A stretch of 64,000 nucleotides of DNA from Labyrinthula sp. Ha (lineage: Eukaryota; Sar; Bigyra; Labyrinthulida; Labyrinthulaceae): positions 62,001 to 126,000 of the forward strand of contig JAALGZ010000041.1 in the NCBI GenBank assembly GCA_015227615.1. Reading direction: 5' to 3'. The notes under the pieces were generated by a model. That model saw nothing but the letters and a program-made list of their open reading frames with translations, did not search any database and was not told the origin of the DNA. Position 1 is the stretch's first letter, and every line of letters begins with the position of its first letter. Position numbers and translations under genes: made by a program. Positions 12,671-24,000 of this stretch are shown one piece after another.

Positions 12671-13816
12671 TCACAATTTAAGTTTCTCTTTTCTTAGAGT
12701 AACAGTGCCCATGTATTTTACTCTATCTAGGAAAGTTCTGGTACTCTCATCAAGTCTCTTTATTATCTCCATCTTACTAGTTATTCGGTCAGTAAACTCA
12801 GAGAAAGAATTCCATGGTGATTTCTCATGCACATTGTCTTTTACACTATATCGAAACGCGTGGAGATTCAACGTTTCCACATTAATTTTCATTTCGTTTA
12901 TATATGAAGATTCCTTTCTATAGTTCTCTAAAAGATAGTTCAAATCTGAAAAACTTCTCTTCCCTACCCTTGCGTTAATTGAAAAAGTACTTAGCTTTCT
13001 ATTTTTTAAAACCTGTACAAAGAGATATGAAAAACCGCTTAATGCATTTTGATTGGGTCCGCAGTTCAATATTCTGAAGTTTTCTATTTGGGTTGTTGTT
13101 TCCATTCCAACGAGTGAGGATAAAAAGCGAAGTGTTTCTCTTAATTCCGTATCCGCATCCACATGGAGTACAATCGATTTCAGTATATTTGGCATTTGTA
13201 CTTTTTTTGGAATATGTCTTAACACATCAAAAGCTCCAAAACCTGCACATGTCTCAAAGCTATTCAAGTTTCGAGTTGACCCTTGCGCTAGATATTTACA
13301 GAGTGCGCTCCCAAAATGAGTTGGCATATTGCTCTTGGTGATATAATGTGGCAAAATATTTAATGAAGTGATATTTGAAAGTTGTCCCAAGCGAGAGAAA
13401 AAAAAATTAGAAGAGGTCTTTGCATAATCTTTGAAATTGTTTCTGTGAAGAGTGAAAGAAATTATGTTTTCAGCGCGTTCTTTAAATAGCTCTAGAATGA
13501 ACGCAGCACTTTCAATCTCCGATGGATGTTGACTTATTACTATTGAGTTGATACTTTCAAGGGAGTTTATCACAAGCAAAATCTGTTGCTTATACTTTTC
13601 CAGTATCGAAAGGCTAATTTCGTTGAAAACCAGAGTTCTGATCATCTCTTTTCTGTCTTCACATCTTGCTAAAGCTAGCCTCGCACTGCTTGTTATTAAG
13701 TTTGACGTGCCCTTAGAGCTTTCTGAAACATAAAAACTATTCTTGTTACCAGAGCTATAGTATAATTTCCTATAATTATACCTAAAATTGCTGTTCGTAA
13801 GGGCTATCATTGCCAT
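12671..13816 (-). CDS. Unrecognised 381-residue protein
   Basis: A single uninterrupted frame from ATG (ATGGCAATG) to stop. The N-terminus MAMIALTNSNFRYNYRKLYY is mildly hydrophobic and basic and could be a targeting peptide, though this is weak. The rest is mixed alpha/beta with many Leu/Asn/Ile at irregular spacing. Several stretches (SNITSLNILP, KLSTFSINARV, EIRNF-like) hint at degenerate leucine-rich repeats, but I cannot set a repeat period. There are no Cys clusters, no membrane segment and no catalytic motif I know. A GCCCAAAAT motif lies about 105 bp upstream. The frame on the opposite strand (12609-12923) is a shadow. Coding is supported by length and composition; function is unknown. 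Confidence 0.75.
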   Translation of the reverse strand: MAMIALTNSNFRYNYRKLYYSSGNKNSFYVSESSKGTSNLITSSARLALARCEDRKEMIRTLVFNEISLSILEKYKQQILLVINSLESINSIVISQHPSEIESAAFILELFKERAENIISFTLHRNNFKDYAKTSSNFFFSRLGQLSNITSLNILPHYITKSNMPTHFGSALCKYLAQGSTRNLNSFETCAGFGAFDVLRHIPKKVQMPNILKSIVLHVDADTELRETLRFLSSLVGMETTTQIENFRILNCGPNQNALSGFSYLFVQVLKNRKLSTFSINARVGKRSFSDLNYLLENYRKESSYINEMKINVETLNLHAFRYSVKDNVHEKSPWNSFSEFTDRITSKMEIIKRLDESTRTFLDRVKYMGTVTLRKEKLKL

Positions 13817-13921
13817 TGGGATCTGTTTTCTTTCCTAAATCTTGTTTCTTGAAATGACTGTTTTGTTACGCCTGGCGGGATGTCCAAACAGGACACTGTA
13901 GCGGGAACTTTGGAGCTCAAC

Positions 13922-13933
13922 AATATTTTGGGC
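13922..13933 (-). promoter_or_regulatory. GCCCAAAAT upstream motif (gene ending 13816)
   Basis: AATATTTTGGGC on the plus strand, that is GCCCAAAATATT on the coding strand of the minus gene, about 105 bp before its ATG at 13816. It has the same core and orientation as the motif at 7636. Confidence 0.4.
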
Positions 13934-14039
13934 GTGTGAAGAAAACCAAAAGGAAATAAGCAAAATGAAAAGTTTTCAGTGTAGCACTCTTACTACACCA
14001 TCCAGAGAGGTCACAGGGGCGAAGGACCGACGGTATCAC

Positions 14040-16760
14040 TTACCCAAGTTGGTAAGTGTTAATGTTGGTGGTCTAACTGCCTTTAAGTGCAGCTAAGTAC
14101 AACAACTTTCTAAAGAAACTGAAATTCTAATGTTACAGGAAGTGCACAAGCAAGGAATGGTGTGTCTTAAGTAGATGTTGAGCCTTAGCCCGATCTCAGG
14201 AAAATGGTTTTACTCAAAACCGCCAAAAAGGCCACGTGCGCAGCTACTTTCCACACGGACGAACTCGCCAACGCGGTAACGGACGTTTATGGTGTCAGTG
14301 ATAGGATCCTGAGGCTTGTTGTCAAACTTAGTAGAAAGAGTAAGGTCGTGTTTACTACCAGGTACGCTCCTCAGATTGGACATGGAACCACTGTGTACAA
14401 GGAGTATTTATCTTACCTGAAAAAGACGATTCGCAACTTTGACAAAAAAAGGTTGGTTCTCAATTGTGGTGATTCTAACGCTCAAGTGGCTAGAAACAAC
14501 TTAAACAAGAGTGGAGAGCTAGGGTTCTCATTTCGCGCTAACGACGTTGGGAAGCTACTAGTTAAATTATTGAAGGAAAAAAACCTGCACATTTTTAATC
14601 AGTTAACAATAAAAGTTAAAAAATCTCTAAGAAACATGCTACTTTCACACGAAGAACGGATAGAGGGGGCCATCCTAAATTGATTATTAGGCAACAAAAG
14701 ATGTAGTTTAAGTTTTTGCCTTCAAACTATTTCCAAACATCTGCTGTAACCTCCGGGGGAAGCGCTACTTTGACTATTTTGCTTTCAGGATAATAACCAA
14801 CGCACAATGGAAGTAACAACAGAGGAAGGGAATCAGATAAAAGCTAGATTCTAGCGTTCTCTCCAACAAATTAGTAAAAGAAGCAGCAGAGAGAGATATT
14901 CCTGAGCACCTGGAACGGAACGGATATATAGAAACACACTACCAAACCTAGATAAATATCACCCCAACCATCATGAACAAACATATCCTCAGAATATCAT
15001 TCAACCTACCAAAGGCACTAACTTTGAAATTGCTATATCGTTGATGAGACAAAAATGTACAAACTGAAACAAAATAGACATAGAAAGTAGAAAACGAGTT
15101 ACTAAAGAGCTGAAAGAGACTTTGTGTAACGATTACAACAGGTGGTTCGAAGAAAGAGCCTCAAAAATTCAAGCTGCATTTGAAAATAGAAACAGTAGAC
15201 CGCATTCAAATGTTGAAAGAATATCTGCGAACCCAACAAAACAAACAAATTCCAACAGTCCAGCTAACAAACGACCATGTGATGCATTATCAAACCCCAA
15301 TTTACGGACCGGCTCCTGCGCACAGCATGAAAATTCCTCCAGCAAAAACGATACCCTTTCATGCTTCAAACCTTAAAAAATAACAAAGGACCAGTTCCTG
15401 ATGAAATGAGGAATGAAGATCTCAAACAAAAACCAGAAGTACAGAAGCAAGCAATTAGAATTCTTAAATTTTTCTTCAGAATGTACACCTTCAAATCAAA
15501 TAGATTGAACAAGATGTGCAGAGGGAGAGTTATTTGGTTGTACAAATTAAAAGGTAGCAAAAACGAGCTCCTTAACTACAATCCGATATCTCTATTAAAT
15601 TCGCACTTTGTATTCCTAACGAAGATAATAAAAAAGCGACTGGAGCCGATTCCGAAAAGGCTTGCTAACTATTAAGCAGGTTATAGGCACAACAGGTCAA
15701 CAATCCAAAATATAGAAGCACTCGGCACCATTATCAAAAAGACTATTAACCAAAAATTCATCCGCGGATCCTTTTAGTAGATTTTGCTAAAGCGTTTCAT
15801 CGCATTTTACACCAGTTTATTTTAACTCTAAGAGAGTACCATATTTCTATGAAATTTATTAAACTCATAAGAACACTTAATACGATTTTTTTCTTTTTGA
15901 CATCGGGAAATTTAGCTCTTACGTTGATGTAAGGAGAGGAGTCCTTCAAGGGAATTCGCTGTTCCTGAGCATAGTTGTTTCTTCCTGCATTCTACAATGA
16001 AAAGAGCACAAAACGATGCGCTAAGAGGAAAATCTTTTCTTAACCGTGATTCTAGATATTTTGTATTTGCGGATCACCTAGTTATCTTGCCAAGTAGCAA
16101 CCCTGAAACAGTAAACTTTATCACTCAAATACGGCAACTGCACCAATAACGGACTAAAAAAACAAATATAAGTAAGACAAAACGTTTGTTAACCAACGAA
16201 GGTTGCAACATTATTGACATAGTCCCAAATATTGATATAAATAGAATCTTGGTGTACTCTTATTATGAATACTATAACAGACATTTTTCATACTCAACCT
16301 TTTCTCAACTGCCACACAAGCTCCGAATTTTGTCAGGAAACTAAGAACTAGAGTAGGATAAAAACACTGGCGGTAACTGATAATAAAAATGTCATTTACG
16401 ATAGGATGTAACCAAAAGTCAACGACTTAACGATGCAGCATAGCAAGATAGAAGCAGCAACAAAATACAAATATCTAGAATCAACATAAAATTACCAAGA
16501 GGTTACCTCAGATATCACAGTCAAGAAAATTACAGATATGGACAGTCAAATAAGCCGCTTCAGCGATATTCTTTCATCAGCTAATATTTAGAAAAGAGCC
16601 AAAAAAAATGGGCGAGCGTAATAATTGTTGCGCCAATAGCATACTATGTTCAGATGTGGCCACAGAACTTTTCAACAAATACAGCTTCATCCAATGTATG
16701 CAGAAAACATAAAAAGCTTATTGAAAAACTTGACCACTACAACTGTGAAGTTGGAGGAGA
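14040..16760 (+). mobile_element. Decayed LINE (non-LTR retrotransposon) with AP endonuclease and reverse transcriptase
   Basis: Endonuclease motifs appear in order: VNVGGLTAF (about 14057), MLQEVHK with the catalytic Glu (about 14135), VFTTRYAPQIG (about 14350), and LNCGDSNAQVA (about 14455), which is the GDFNA motif with F changed to S. Reverse transcriptase follows: LKNNKGPVPDE (15367), VIWLYKLKGSKNELLNYNPI (15530-15589), then AGYRHNRST, VDFAKAF (motif A, about 15775) and FVFADH (about 16065). The last is the (F/Y)xDD active site with its second Asp replaced by His. The C-terminal KYKYLEST and YYVQMWPQNF resemble the RTE/jockey-like thumb region. There are several stops, and the frame changes at least twice (within the endonuclease and before motif A), so the copy is dead and old. 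Boundaries are approximate. The 5' side may start near 13980, and a tail may run to about 17480. Confidence 0.8.
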
Positions 16761-19700
16761 AAATCTGCACTTTGTAGAGATAGTTACATCACGACGAGAA
16801 AACCAAACATCAGAAGCAAACCAATCGTGGAAAAGGAGTTCGATTCTATTATGGAACACAAGAAACTTAGCCCAACCCCAGCAGCTCTAGCAAAACCAAT
16901 AACCCACTCGGAAGCCCTAGCCTTAATTTGAGAAGAACCAATACCATCGGGAACCCCACTACCATTGCAAAATATACACAACCAATTTAACGATAACCAA
17001 TCTTCAGCACAAGAGAACCATGGCTGATGCATGAACCAGGACCCAATGATGGAACAAGTAGAAGGTACCATAAACAAAATACCGCCACAACCTACACTTT
17101 TCCCGATACATAACATCCAGAACCTCTCCGCGCAGAGTATACCCAGAAGGATCTTACCCATGGTCATACGAAAAACCAGAAAAATAACTCGAATTGGTCG
17201 AAGAATAAATCTTGTGGACCATATCCCGCTGCTAGAACATGTAATCGAATCCATAGTTGGAACACAAGGGTAGCCAAACAATACAAATCTTGGGCCATGT
17301 ATCCCAACTAAATGAACGAAAAATAGTGAGTGAAGTATTCTCGTTGACCAGAATTCATCCCAACATCATCTATGAAAAAAATGGAAATTGAGAAATGAAG
17401 TCCCCCAGCTACCAAAAAAAAAGAATCCACAAAATCCCGCAGAAAGTAATGAACTCATCTAAGATAACAAAAAAACTCCCCTTTCAATAGAGCATATATA
17501 TATAGCCTCCATAAAAAGAAAAGCTTCAAAATGACTCAAGCACTTCCCAACAACCTTGGGTGAAGAACTTTGATAAAAAGCATATCCGGCAAAGATCTAA
17601 ATCGTTCAACATAATATCAACTGTGCATCGAGCATGGATATGAAGTATATAGGAACACATGAAAAAGCAGCTTGGGACCAAAAACATCTTAATCGCTTGA
17701 TATGGGCATATGTAAGAATCCTTCATCTTCTTGTGTAAATTATCTTTTCTTGGTTTTGATGTGGCTTGTATCATCTCGGACGAATTTCTTAGAAGTAATG
17801 GAATCGGAGATGGACACATAGTTTGACCAATAAGCTTAATAGAATCCTGTAAGTAAACTAACCAGAAAATTATGCTAACATAGAATATAACAGGAACTAG
17901 ATAATCAAGAGAACTAATAAACTTAGTTTTGTAGTGTAATTCTTAATGGCAATTATGAATCCACCGAAGAGTTAAGATATGCAGCCAATAAATTACCTTT
18001 AGAAAATGAATGTGAAGTTTCACGTTTTGATTTTATAAACTAAACTATGAAGACTAATGAAGAACGGAAAGCTGGAATTTGTGACTATCATATGCCTTAT
18101 AAGGAAGTCGCACAGAGAGAAAAAAGCGAAAGCAAAGATAACCTTGTATTCTTATTGAAGATGGAAAGTCTAACTACAACCAATTGAGTCTACTTTCACA
18201 ATCTTTGGTGCTTTACAAGTAATTTGAATATCCGACAACAGAATAGGGGTGTCATTCCAGTAGAGAAAATAACATACATTACCAAACAGCTTAGGAAACC
18301 AACGTGTAGGGACTTACATTGAATATTTTTGCTGTTTATGCTTTGGCTTCAGAAACAAGTTTTAACAAGAGTCAAAAACTTGCTGCTTAGTATGAGAAAA
18401 TTGAATCACAGAATGGATTCAAGAATACATGTATCAAGCTCTTAATATTTAAGATATGAAAGACCGCAGAAAATGAACATATGAAAATGTGGGGGGAGAT
18501 ATACTGATAAAAATTAATGTAGCAACATGTCGCAACAATCATACCTTCTTGAAATACCCCAATTAACACAGACCCGGGGACAATATTGTATTGAAAATTA
18601 CATATTAATCTTTCATAAGTAATACCTACTCATGCTAAAATTTGAAGATGTTTTTGATTATTGATGAACTAGTATCGTACGATGAACTTTATAAAATTTT
18701 CCTGTATTTCTATAGGATGACCGTTATTCTTAAGGAGAAGTTCATTGCTTACAAAGAAAATAAAGTTTTCTTGCTGAAAATCAAATTAATTTTGATCTTG
18801 CGAGGGTTCTACCAATTAAGAGCGGAGTAGTTGTTCAGATAACTATATTCTGAAAGTTTTCTTGAATATGCATAAATCTCAGCATAATATTTTACACATT
18901 AAAACTAAATTCCAAGTTAACTGGAAGACCAAAATAAAAAAAATAGACTGATTCACTAACTAGTTATTGTACTTAGTTAATTGTTCCCGTCTGAACAGTA
19001 AGAAATTACCTGTAGGGAAACACATGGGTTTATCTCCCTGAATGAAGAATAAATTGCCTTAGTCAATGTGTTCTTGTTCTGAAATACTTCAAACGATGTT
19101 TCTTGAAGAAAGTGCAAAACCTCTATATTCTTATCAGTTTTAATTATAAAATATGTAGAAATGATAGAATATACACAATAACTTTCTTAATTGTAAAAGA
19201 AGACGTTTTGCTTTGTACGAAATGTATTAACATTTTTCTTAGTGCATTAATATGTTTTAAGGAGAATATTAGTTTCACTATATAAGTAACGATTTTATTT
19301 TTTAATCAGGAATAGAAAACATGTTTTAGAAAATTCTAGCTATAAAAACCTATCTTTTAGTTATTTGGGAAAATTGTTTTGGAAAATATCTACACGAACA
19401 TCACATCAACTTTTGGGTAGTGCATTAACCTTCATTACTTTATTTGTTGATGGAAGATAAGCATCTATTCTTTTCCAAAGATTTCATTTAAGAATTGCTG
19501 CATGACAAAGTTAATTTTAAATTGTAGCGACTTATATATATATATTTGGTGTCAGATGCATTTTTGGTTCTTCATGTAGCACTGTAGAATATTATTGTAG
19601 ATGCTGCATAAAACTCTGTTTCCATTATTTCTCTTGATAACCCAGAATTGCAATTTGTCCCTCTGTTTGAGTCAGCTGACAAGTATTTATTTTTTTGTGT

Positions 19701-22700
19701 ATATTTGTCTTTAATTATTATTGCATTATATAAGTTACTTTGCTTAAACAGATGTCTCTGTTCAAAACAATGTTGGACCTTGTCTTTTTATGAACTACCT
19801 ATTTTCATGCTGCAATATATTATTGTGTTCTTATTTTTTCCACTGCAATTGCAAAATTCGATTTTTTTTCGCAGGGAATATGAAAATTTTGTGTCTGGGA
19901 ATCATACGTAAAGGTTCCAATTAAAATTATAGCCCGTATTCTTATCTTCATTCGCAGTCAGGTAACTCTGTTGGTTTTGGTTCGGTATTAATATTGACCA
20001 AGTGTGGCATATTTCTCTCTTTCTGAGGTAATAATTCCCCAGTCTTTCTTGATGCAAAATGGTTTGTGCAAGATAATTGAGGTAAAACTGGTTATGAATT
20101 GCTGGTGGTTGGTGTATTTTCCTCCTTAGAAACTGGCTTAGACCCTCTTCACGACTCTTAACGACGTAGTTGTTGGTAAACTTGTATTATAAAAAATATT
20201 TACATTCCTGAATTTATCATTACCATTTTGGTAGCATTTAATATACCGCTATTGCTTCTCATTCTTTTTTTCAGGGTGAATTTAGCAATCCCATATCCGT
20301 GTTCCAGCATTCATTCTACTATGATTTTCGTATTCTGTTTGATCTGTTGTAGGGCTAATCTTTTGTATCATAGTCTGTGCAGTTTCTATTGATCTGTTTA
20401 TTCATGTCGGTACCAATAAGTGAATTTCTTATTTGTTGCTTTTAAGAATTTTCTTTCTGAGGTGAGATAAAACGAGTTTTTATCCATTCGGGTGGTTTCC
20501 ACAGTATGAGGTTTGTCAATACAGTAAGATGATATATGCTTTCCCAATCTAACCAACTATAATCTAAGGATTACACAGATCTTAGATTGGTCTTTTAGAC
20601 GTCTCACAAAGATTTTATGGAACCATATCATTACCAAATCCTAATAAAATTCCAAGGGATCTTAAAAATTATTTTCCTACCCTGTGACTGATGTTAACGT
20701 GGGTTAACAGTCTCTTAAGGTATTCCGGATTTATATATTGCAGTGCCAATAAATTAATATTCTTAGTGACTATGCAAGACACGTTTGCTTAAAACTGACT
20801 GGGGCAGTAGCACTGGCATTTGACTCATATGTACGCTCTAAATGAAGGCAAGCATCTCGTGCAACTAAATGGAAAATATGGGGAGTGGTCCTACCTGAAG
20901 TTTGAAAATCAAATTCCTTATTTTATGACCAATGAATTTTAGTATGATTTTATGATTTAAGTGTGATTAGTATAGACAACGTTTAAATTTCAGTTCTTCA
21001 GAATTATCGAAATAACCCTTTCATACATTTGTAACAATTTCTTTTGAAATCTTAAAACTCAAAGAAGGATCTAACGAGTTATTACCTTGTCGAACCTTCT
21101 TACCAATAATAAGAACATATAAAATAGGTTAGACATTGAATAATTCTTTGCATCAGTGAAGATAGTATTATTTAAACTAAAAGTGAATAATAATACATGT
21201 ATACACGAAGGTTAAAGATGTCGATGATTCAAGAATTATACAGGAACAAGTTTAAACACTAAGAGAAAAAGTGTCTCTACAAACCCAACCTACCTCGTGT
21301 ATTTTTTTGCATACCATCTACCAATAATGGAGATGTAGTTATCAACCTAGCACACGAACCCGTAATATGAGTTGTAGATCTTGAGGTTTATGGTGAAATC
21401 TTTATGGAGTTTCTATTGATTGCAAAGATCTAGAAAATAACTAACTAACTTTTGCCGAGTGGTTGTAGTATATTATAGTCTCTTGGAATAGATTTGAAAA
21501 GGGTAAGCTTTGATTCTTTAAAATATCATCCTAGTAAAATTTTCTCGGGAAAGGGGCTGGAAATGTAAAATTTGATAGAAAGGCAACAACACAACTCGGT
21601 GTAGAATGCACAGCACTTGGGAGAAACAATTATTTGAAGCCCCGGTAAAGGTTGATTCAAAACCTTAATTTCCATAATAAAATAAAATGCATTTTGGAAT
21701 ATTTTTTCACTGGTAGGTTGATTCTATTTAAAAAAAAATCAAAATATAAAACAATCAAAATATAAAACAATCAAAATTATGTTTTACATTTTTATATGAC
21801 AAGAATAGCTTAAAGAACATATATATAAAACAACCAGTTGAAACCATAAAACAAGATTTAAGAAAAGACCTTTTCGGCAAGTAGTTAACCAGTTTAACCA
21901 GAATTTCATGTAGAGTGAGATACGCCTCAAAAACTCCCTCAGCTCGGCATCCAGGTTTATAAAACAACTAAGACCAACAATGGTTCATACCTTTTGTAGA
22001 TGGAACTCGCATATGAACAATATAGTAATTTCTCATCATTACAGATGAAGAAGAATGACAGGGAAAAGACAACTAGCAGTCTAACATAGGCAGAATTTAC
22101 AAAAAAGTGGCTTCAGGTGTCTAAAAAAACTTCATATAACGGTTCAAGCGACACCAAACCTTGTCCAACATATTAGGAAACTACGCTAAGTTCTTGTTGT
22201 ATTAACTTCATATTCTGCCCTCTTTTAGTTTTCCCTTTTTTGCATTTTATTTTGTGCACTAAAAAGGAGTATGGTATTGCGTCTACCTATCTAAATTTCA
22301 TCATCCTGTTTTTAACACCATTCTAATTAGGAGTTACAAGCAAGAACCTAATCTGGTACAAAGGCATCATGACTCGTTAAAGGGTTTTCCAGCTGACCCA
22401 GCCATATTCTTAAATTTGAACAATAAATGCAACTGGTACATGAGCTTTGTAGGTAATTACTGTTAAGAATTCAACGCAATGTTAGAGGTTACACACAACA
22501 CCTCATTCTGGTAATGTACATTTTTGGAGATTTCGAGAAGTGTTAATAATCTTTCTAGAATAGTCGTGGCGGTACCGTTTTCCCTTCGTATATATCTTCT
22601 TCGTTAAAATTGTTCTCCTGCATGAAGAGAACTTCTTTGCACGTTTGTTCTGCATGTTCCTTTCTACTTTAACTAGGGTATAAAAAAGCTCAATTTGTGT

Positions 22701-23570
22701 ACATATGAAGTGTATGACAATTTGATTATGTAGATTAAAAAATATTTTTTTCACTATTGGTTAATAATATTATTGAATTTAGTGGTGTAAAGTTTGTGTT
22801 TTCCGTCAGGGCCTAAGGTACAACTAGAGCAATATGTAAAACCTTTATAGCCCAATTTTACAGTACTGACCTAGTTAGAAATATATCCCACTCAGGAATT
22901 AAGAAATATTTTTGGAATATGTACTGATTTCATGAAACATATGAGGCTTTATAGAGAATAAGGTAAAATATTAGCTTTTCTTCATCTCTTTCCTGTAGAT
23001 AAAATACACATACTCGTGTAAATAACGTTATTATATGAAACCAAGCTAATACCAATTTGATAAAATAATGCACTGGAAGAATTGACATTAAATACCTTAA
23101 AAAACAGAAGAGAATTGTTTTTAGCTGCTGTGCATTTCCTCTGAAGCTTTAAGAAATTAATCTTTCCTGTTTTCTCGTTTCTAGCCTCTGCAATTTCAAG
23201 GTATTTATTTTCTTATAAAATTTTTGTTTCCTTTTCTCAATTTGGTATTAATAGTGCAAGTATGAAAAAACTATAAATATATAGCACACATAAAGATGTC
23301 TTTACTAGCATTAGAAAAACTATTAAAAATCTATAGACTGAAAAATAGCGCCAGGAAAGTTCATTGGAACATAGGACAGACGGAGCATGGAAATTTAATA
23401 GGTTTAAGTTTTACCATACATATATATGCTAAAACTATACCTTGATCAAGTTATCATTGCCTTCCCAGAATTCTCAGATTAGGATTAGAATTAGCACCAG
23501 ATTCTTAATTTAAGTGTAAATTGGTCGTGTTCTACACAACCACAGTGTTGCAATACCACAGTATCTAATC
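16761..23570. other. Gene-free stretch, possible LINE tail at its start
   Basis: About 6.8 kb. The first 700 bases (to about 17480) are less AT-rich and may be the eroded end of the LINE; the long antisense frame there (16784-17281) has no protein-like pattern. After that I see only AT-rich DNA with stops in all frames and one short tandem repeat at 21737-21777. A minus frame at 17526-17819 (97 codons) has no homology I can see. Confidence 0.55.
21737..21777. repeat. Short AT-rich tandem repeat, 16-nt unit
   Basis: The unit AATCAAAATATAAAAC is present twice in full and then in part (AATCAAAAT), with no mismatches. It is a small minisatellite with no evident role. Confidence 0.85.
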
Positions 23571-23999
23571 ATGCAAATTGCACCACAAGTTGGCGATACT
23601 GTATATGGGAGAATAACAAAAGTTATCTCAAGAATGGCCCAAATAGAATTTATTTTACAAACCGTCATCGATTCTAAATTAGATCCGGACGCAGAGAAGT
23701 ATCAAGGGATTATAAGAAAAGAAAATGTAAGAAAATACGAAATAGATAGGGTGGAAATGAACAACTGTTTTAGAGTAGATGACGTGGTCGTTGGAAAGAT
23801 AATGACACTTGGAAATCCAACTCAGTATGAAGTCACAACTGCTGAAGAATCTTTAGGTGTGGTAATATTCTTTTTCTAGTAATTCTAGGTTTTCGCACTT
23901 TCGAATGAAACTAAGAAGCCACTTTCCCCAGTTAACTCTGAAGAGATGGTCTGTGAGGAGAGTAACTTGATAGAGAAACGTAAGGTTGCAAAGATATGA
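23571..23999 (+). CDS. CSL4: Exosome complex component CSL4 (EXOSC1), S1-domain part
   Basis: CSL4 is one of the S1/KH cap subunits of the RNA exosome, which degrades and trims RNA 3' ends. Two exons (23571-23861 and 23889-23999) give 133 residues; the 27-nt intron starts GTAATA and ends TTCTAG. The S1 domain is plain: PQVGDTVYGRITKVISRMAQ, then YQGIIRKENVRKYEIDRVEM, CFRVDDVVVGKI and YEVTTAEESLGVV. This matches human EXOSC1 block by block (GTIRKEDVRATEKDKVE, LLTTAENELGVVVA). The family's N-terminal domain of about 60 residues is missing. An upstream exon may exist, but the sequence before 23571 is full of stops and I could not place one. Its stop is one base from the stop of the convergent neighbour. 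Confidence 0.9.
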
Positions 24000-24000
24000 T

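Noticed and set aside
12609-13733. Plus-strand frames inside the 12671-13816 gene
   Set aside because: They are shadows of the longer minus-strand gene, which has the more natural composition and a proper ATG.
16784-17281. 165-codon minus-strand frame
   Set aside because: It is antisense to the LINE tail region, rich in Cys/Trp/Ile in the way of a shadow frame, with no domain pattern.
17526-17819. 97-codon minus-strand frame
   Set aside because: It is Cys-rich and irregular, with no homology, no adjoining exon and no upstream motif.
18642-19911. Plus-strand frames of 60-87 codons in AT-rich DNA
   Set aside because: They are Ile/Phe/Tyr/Lys-rich translations typical of AT-rich non-coding sequence.
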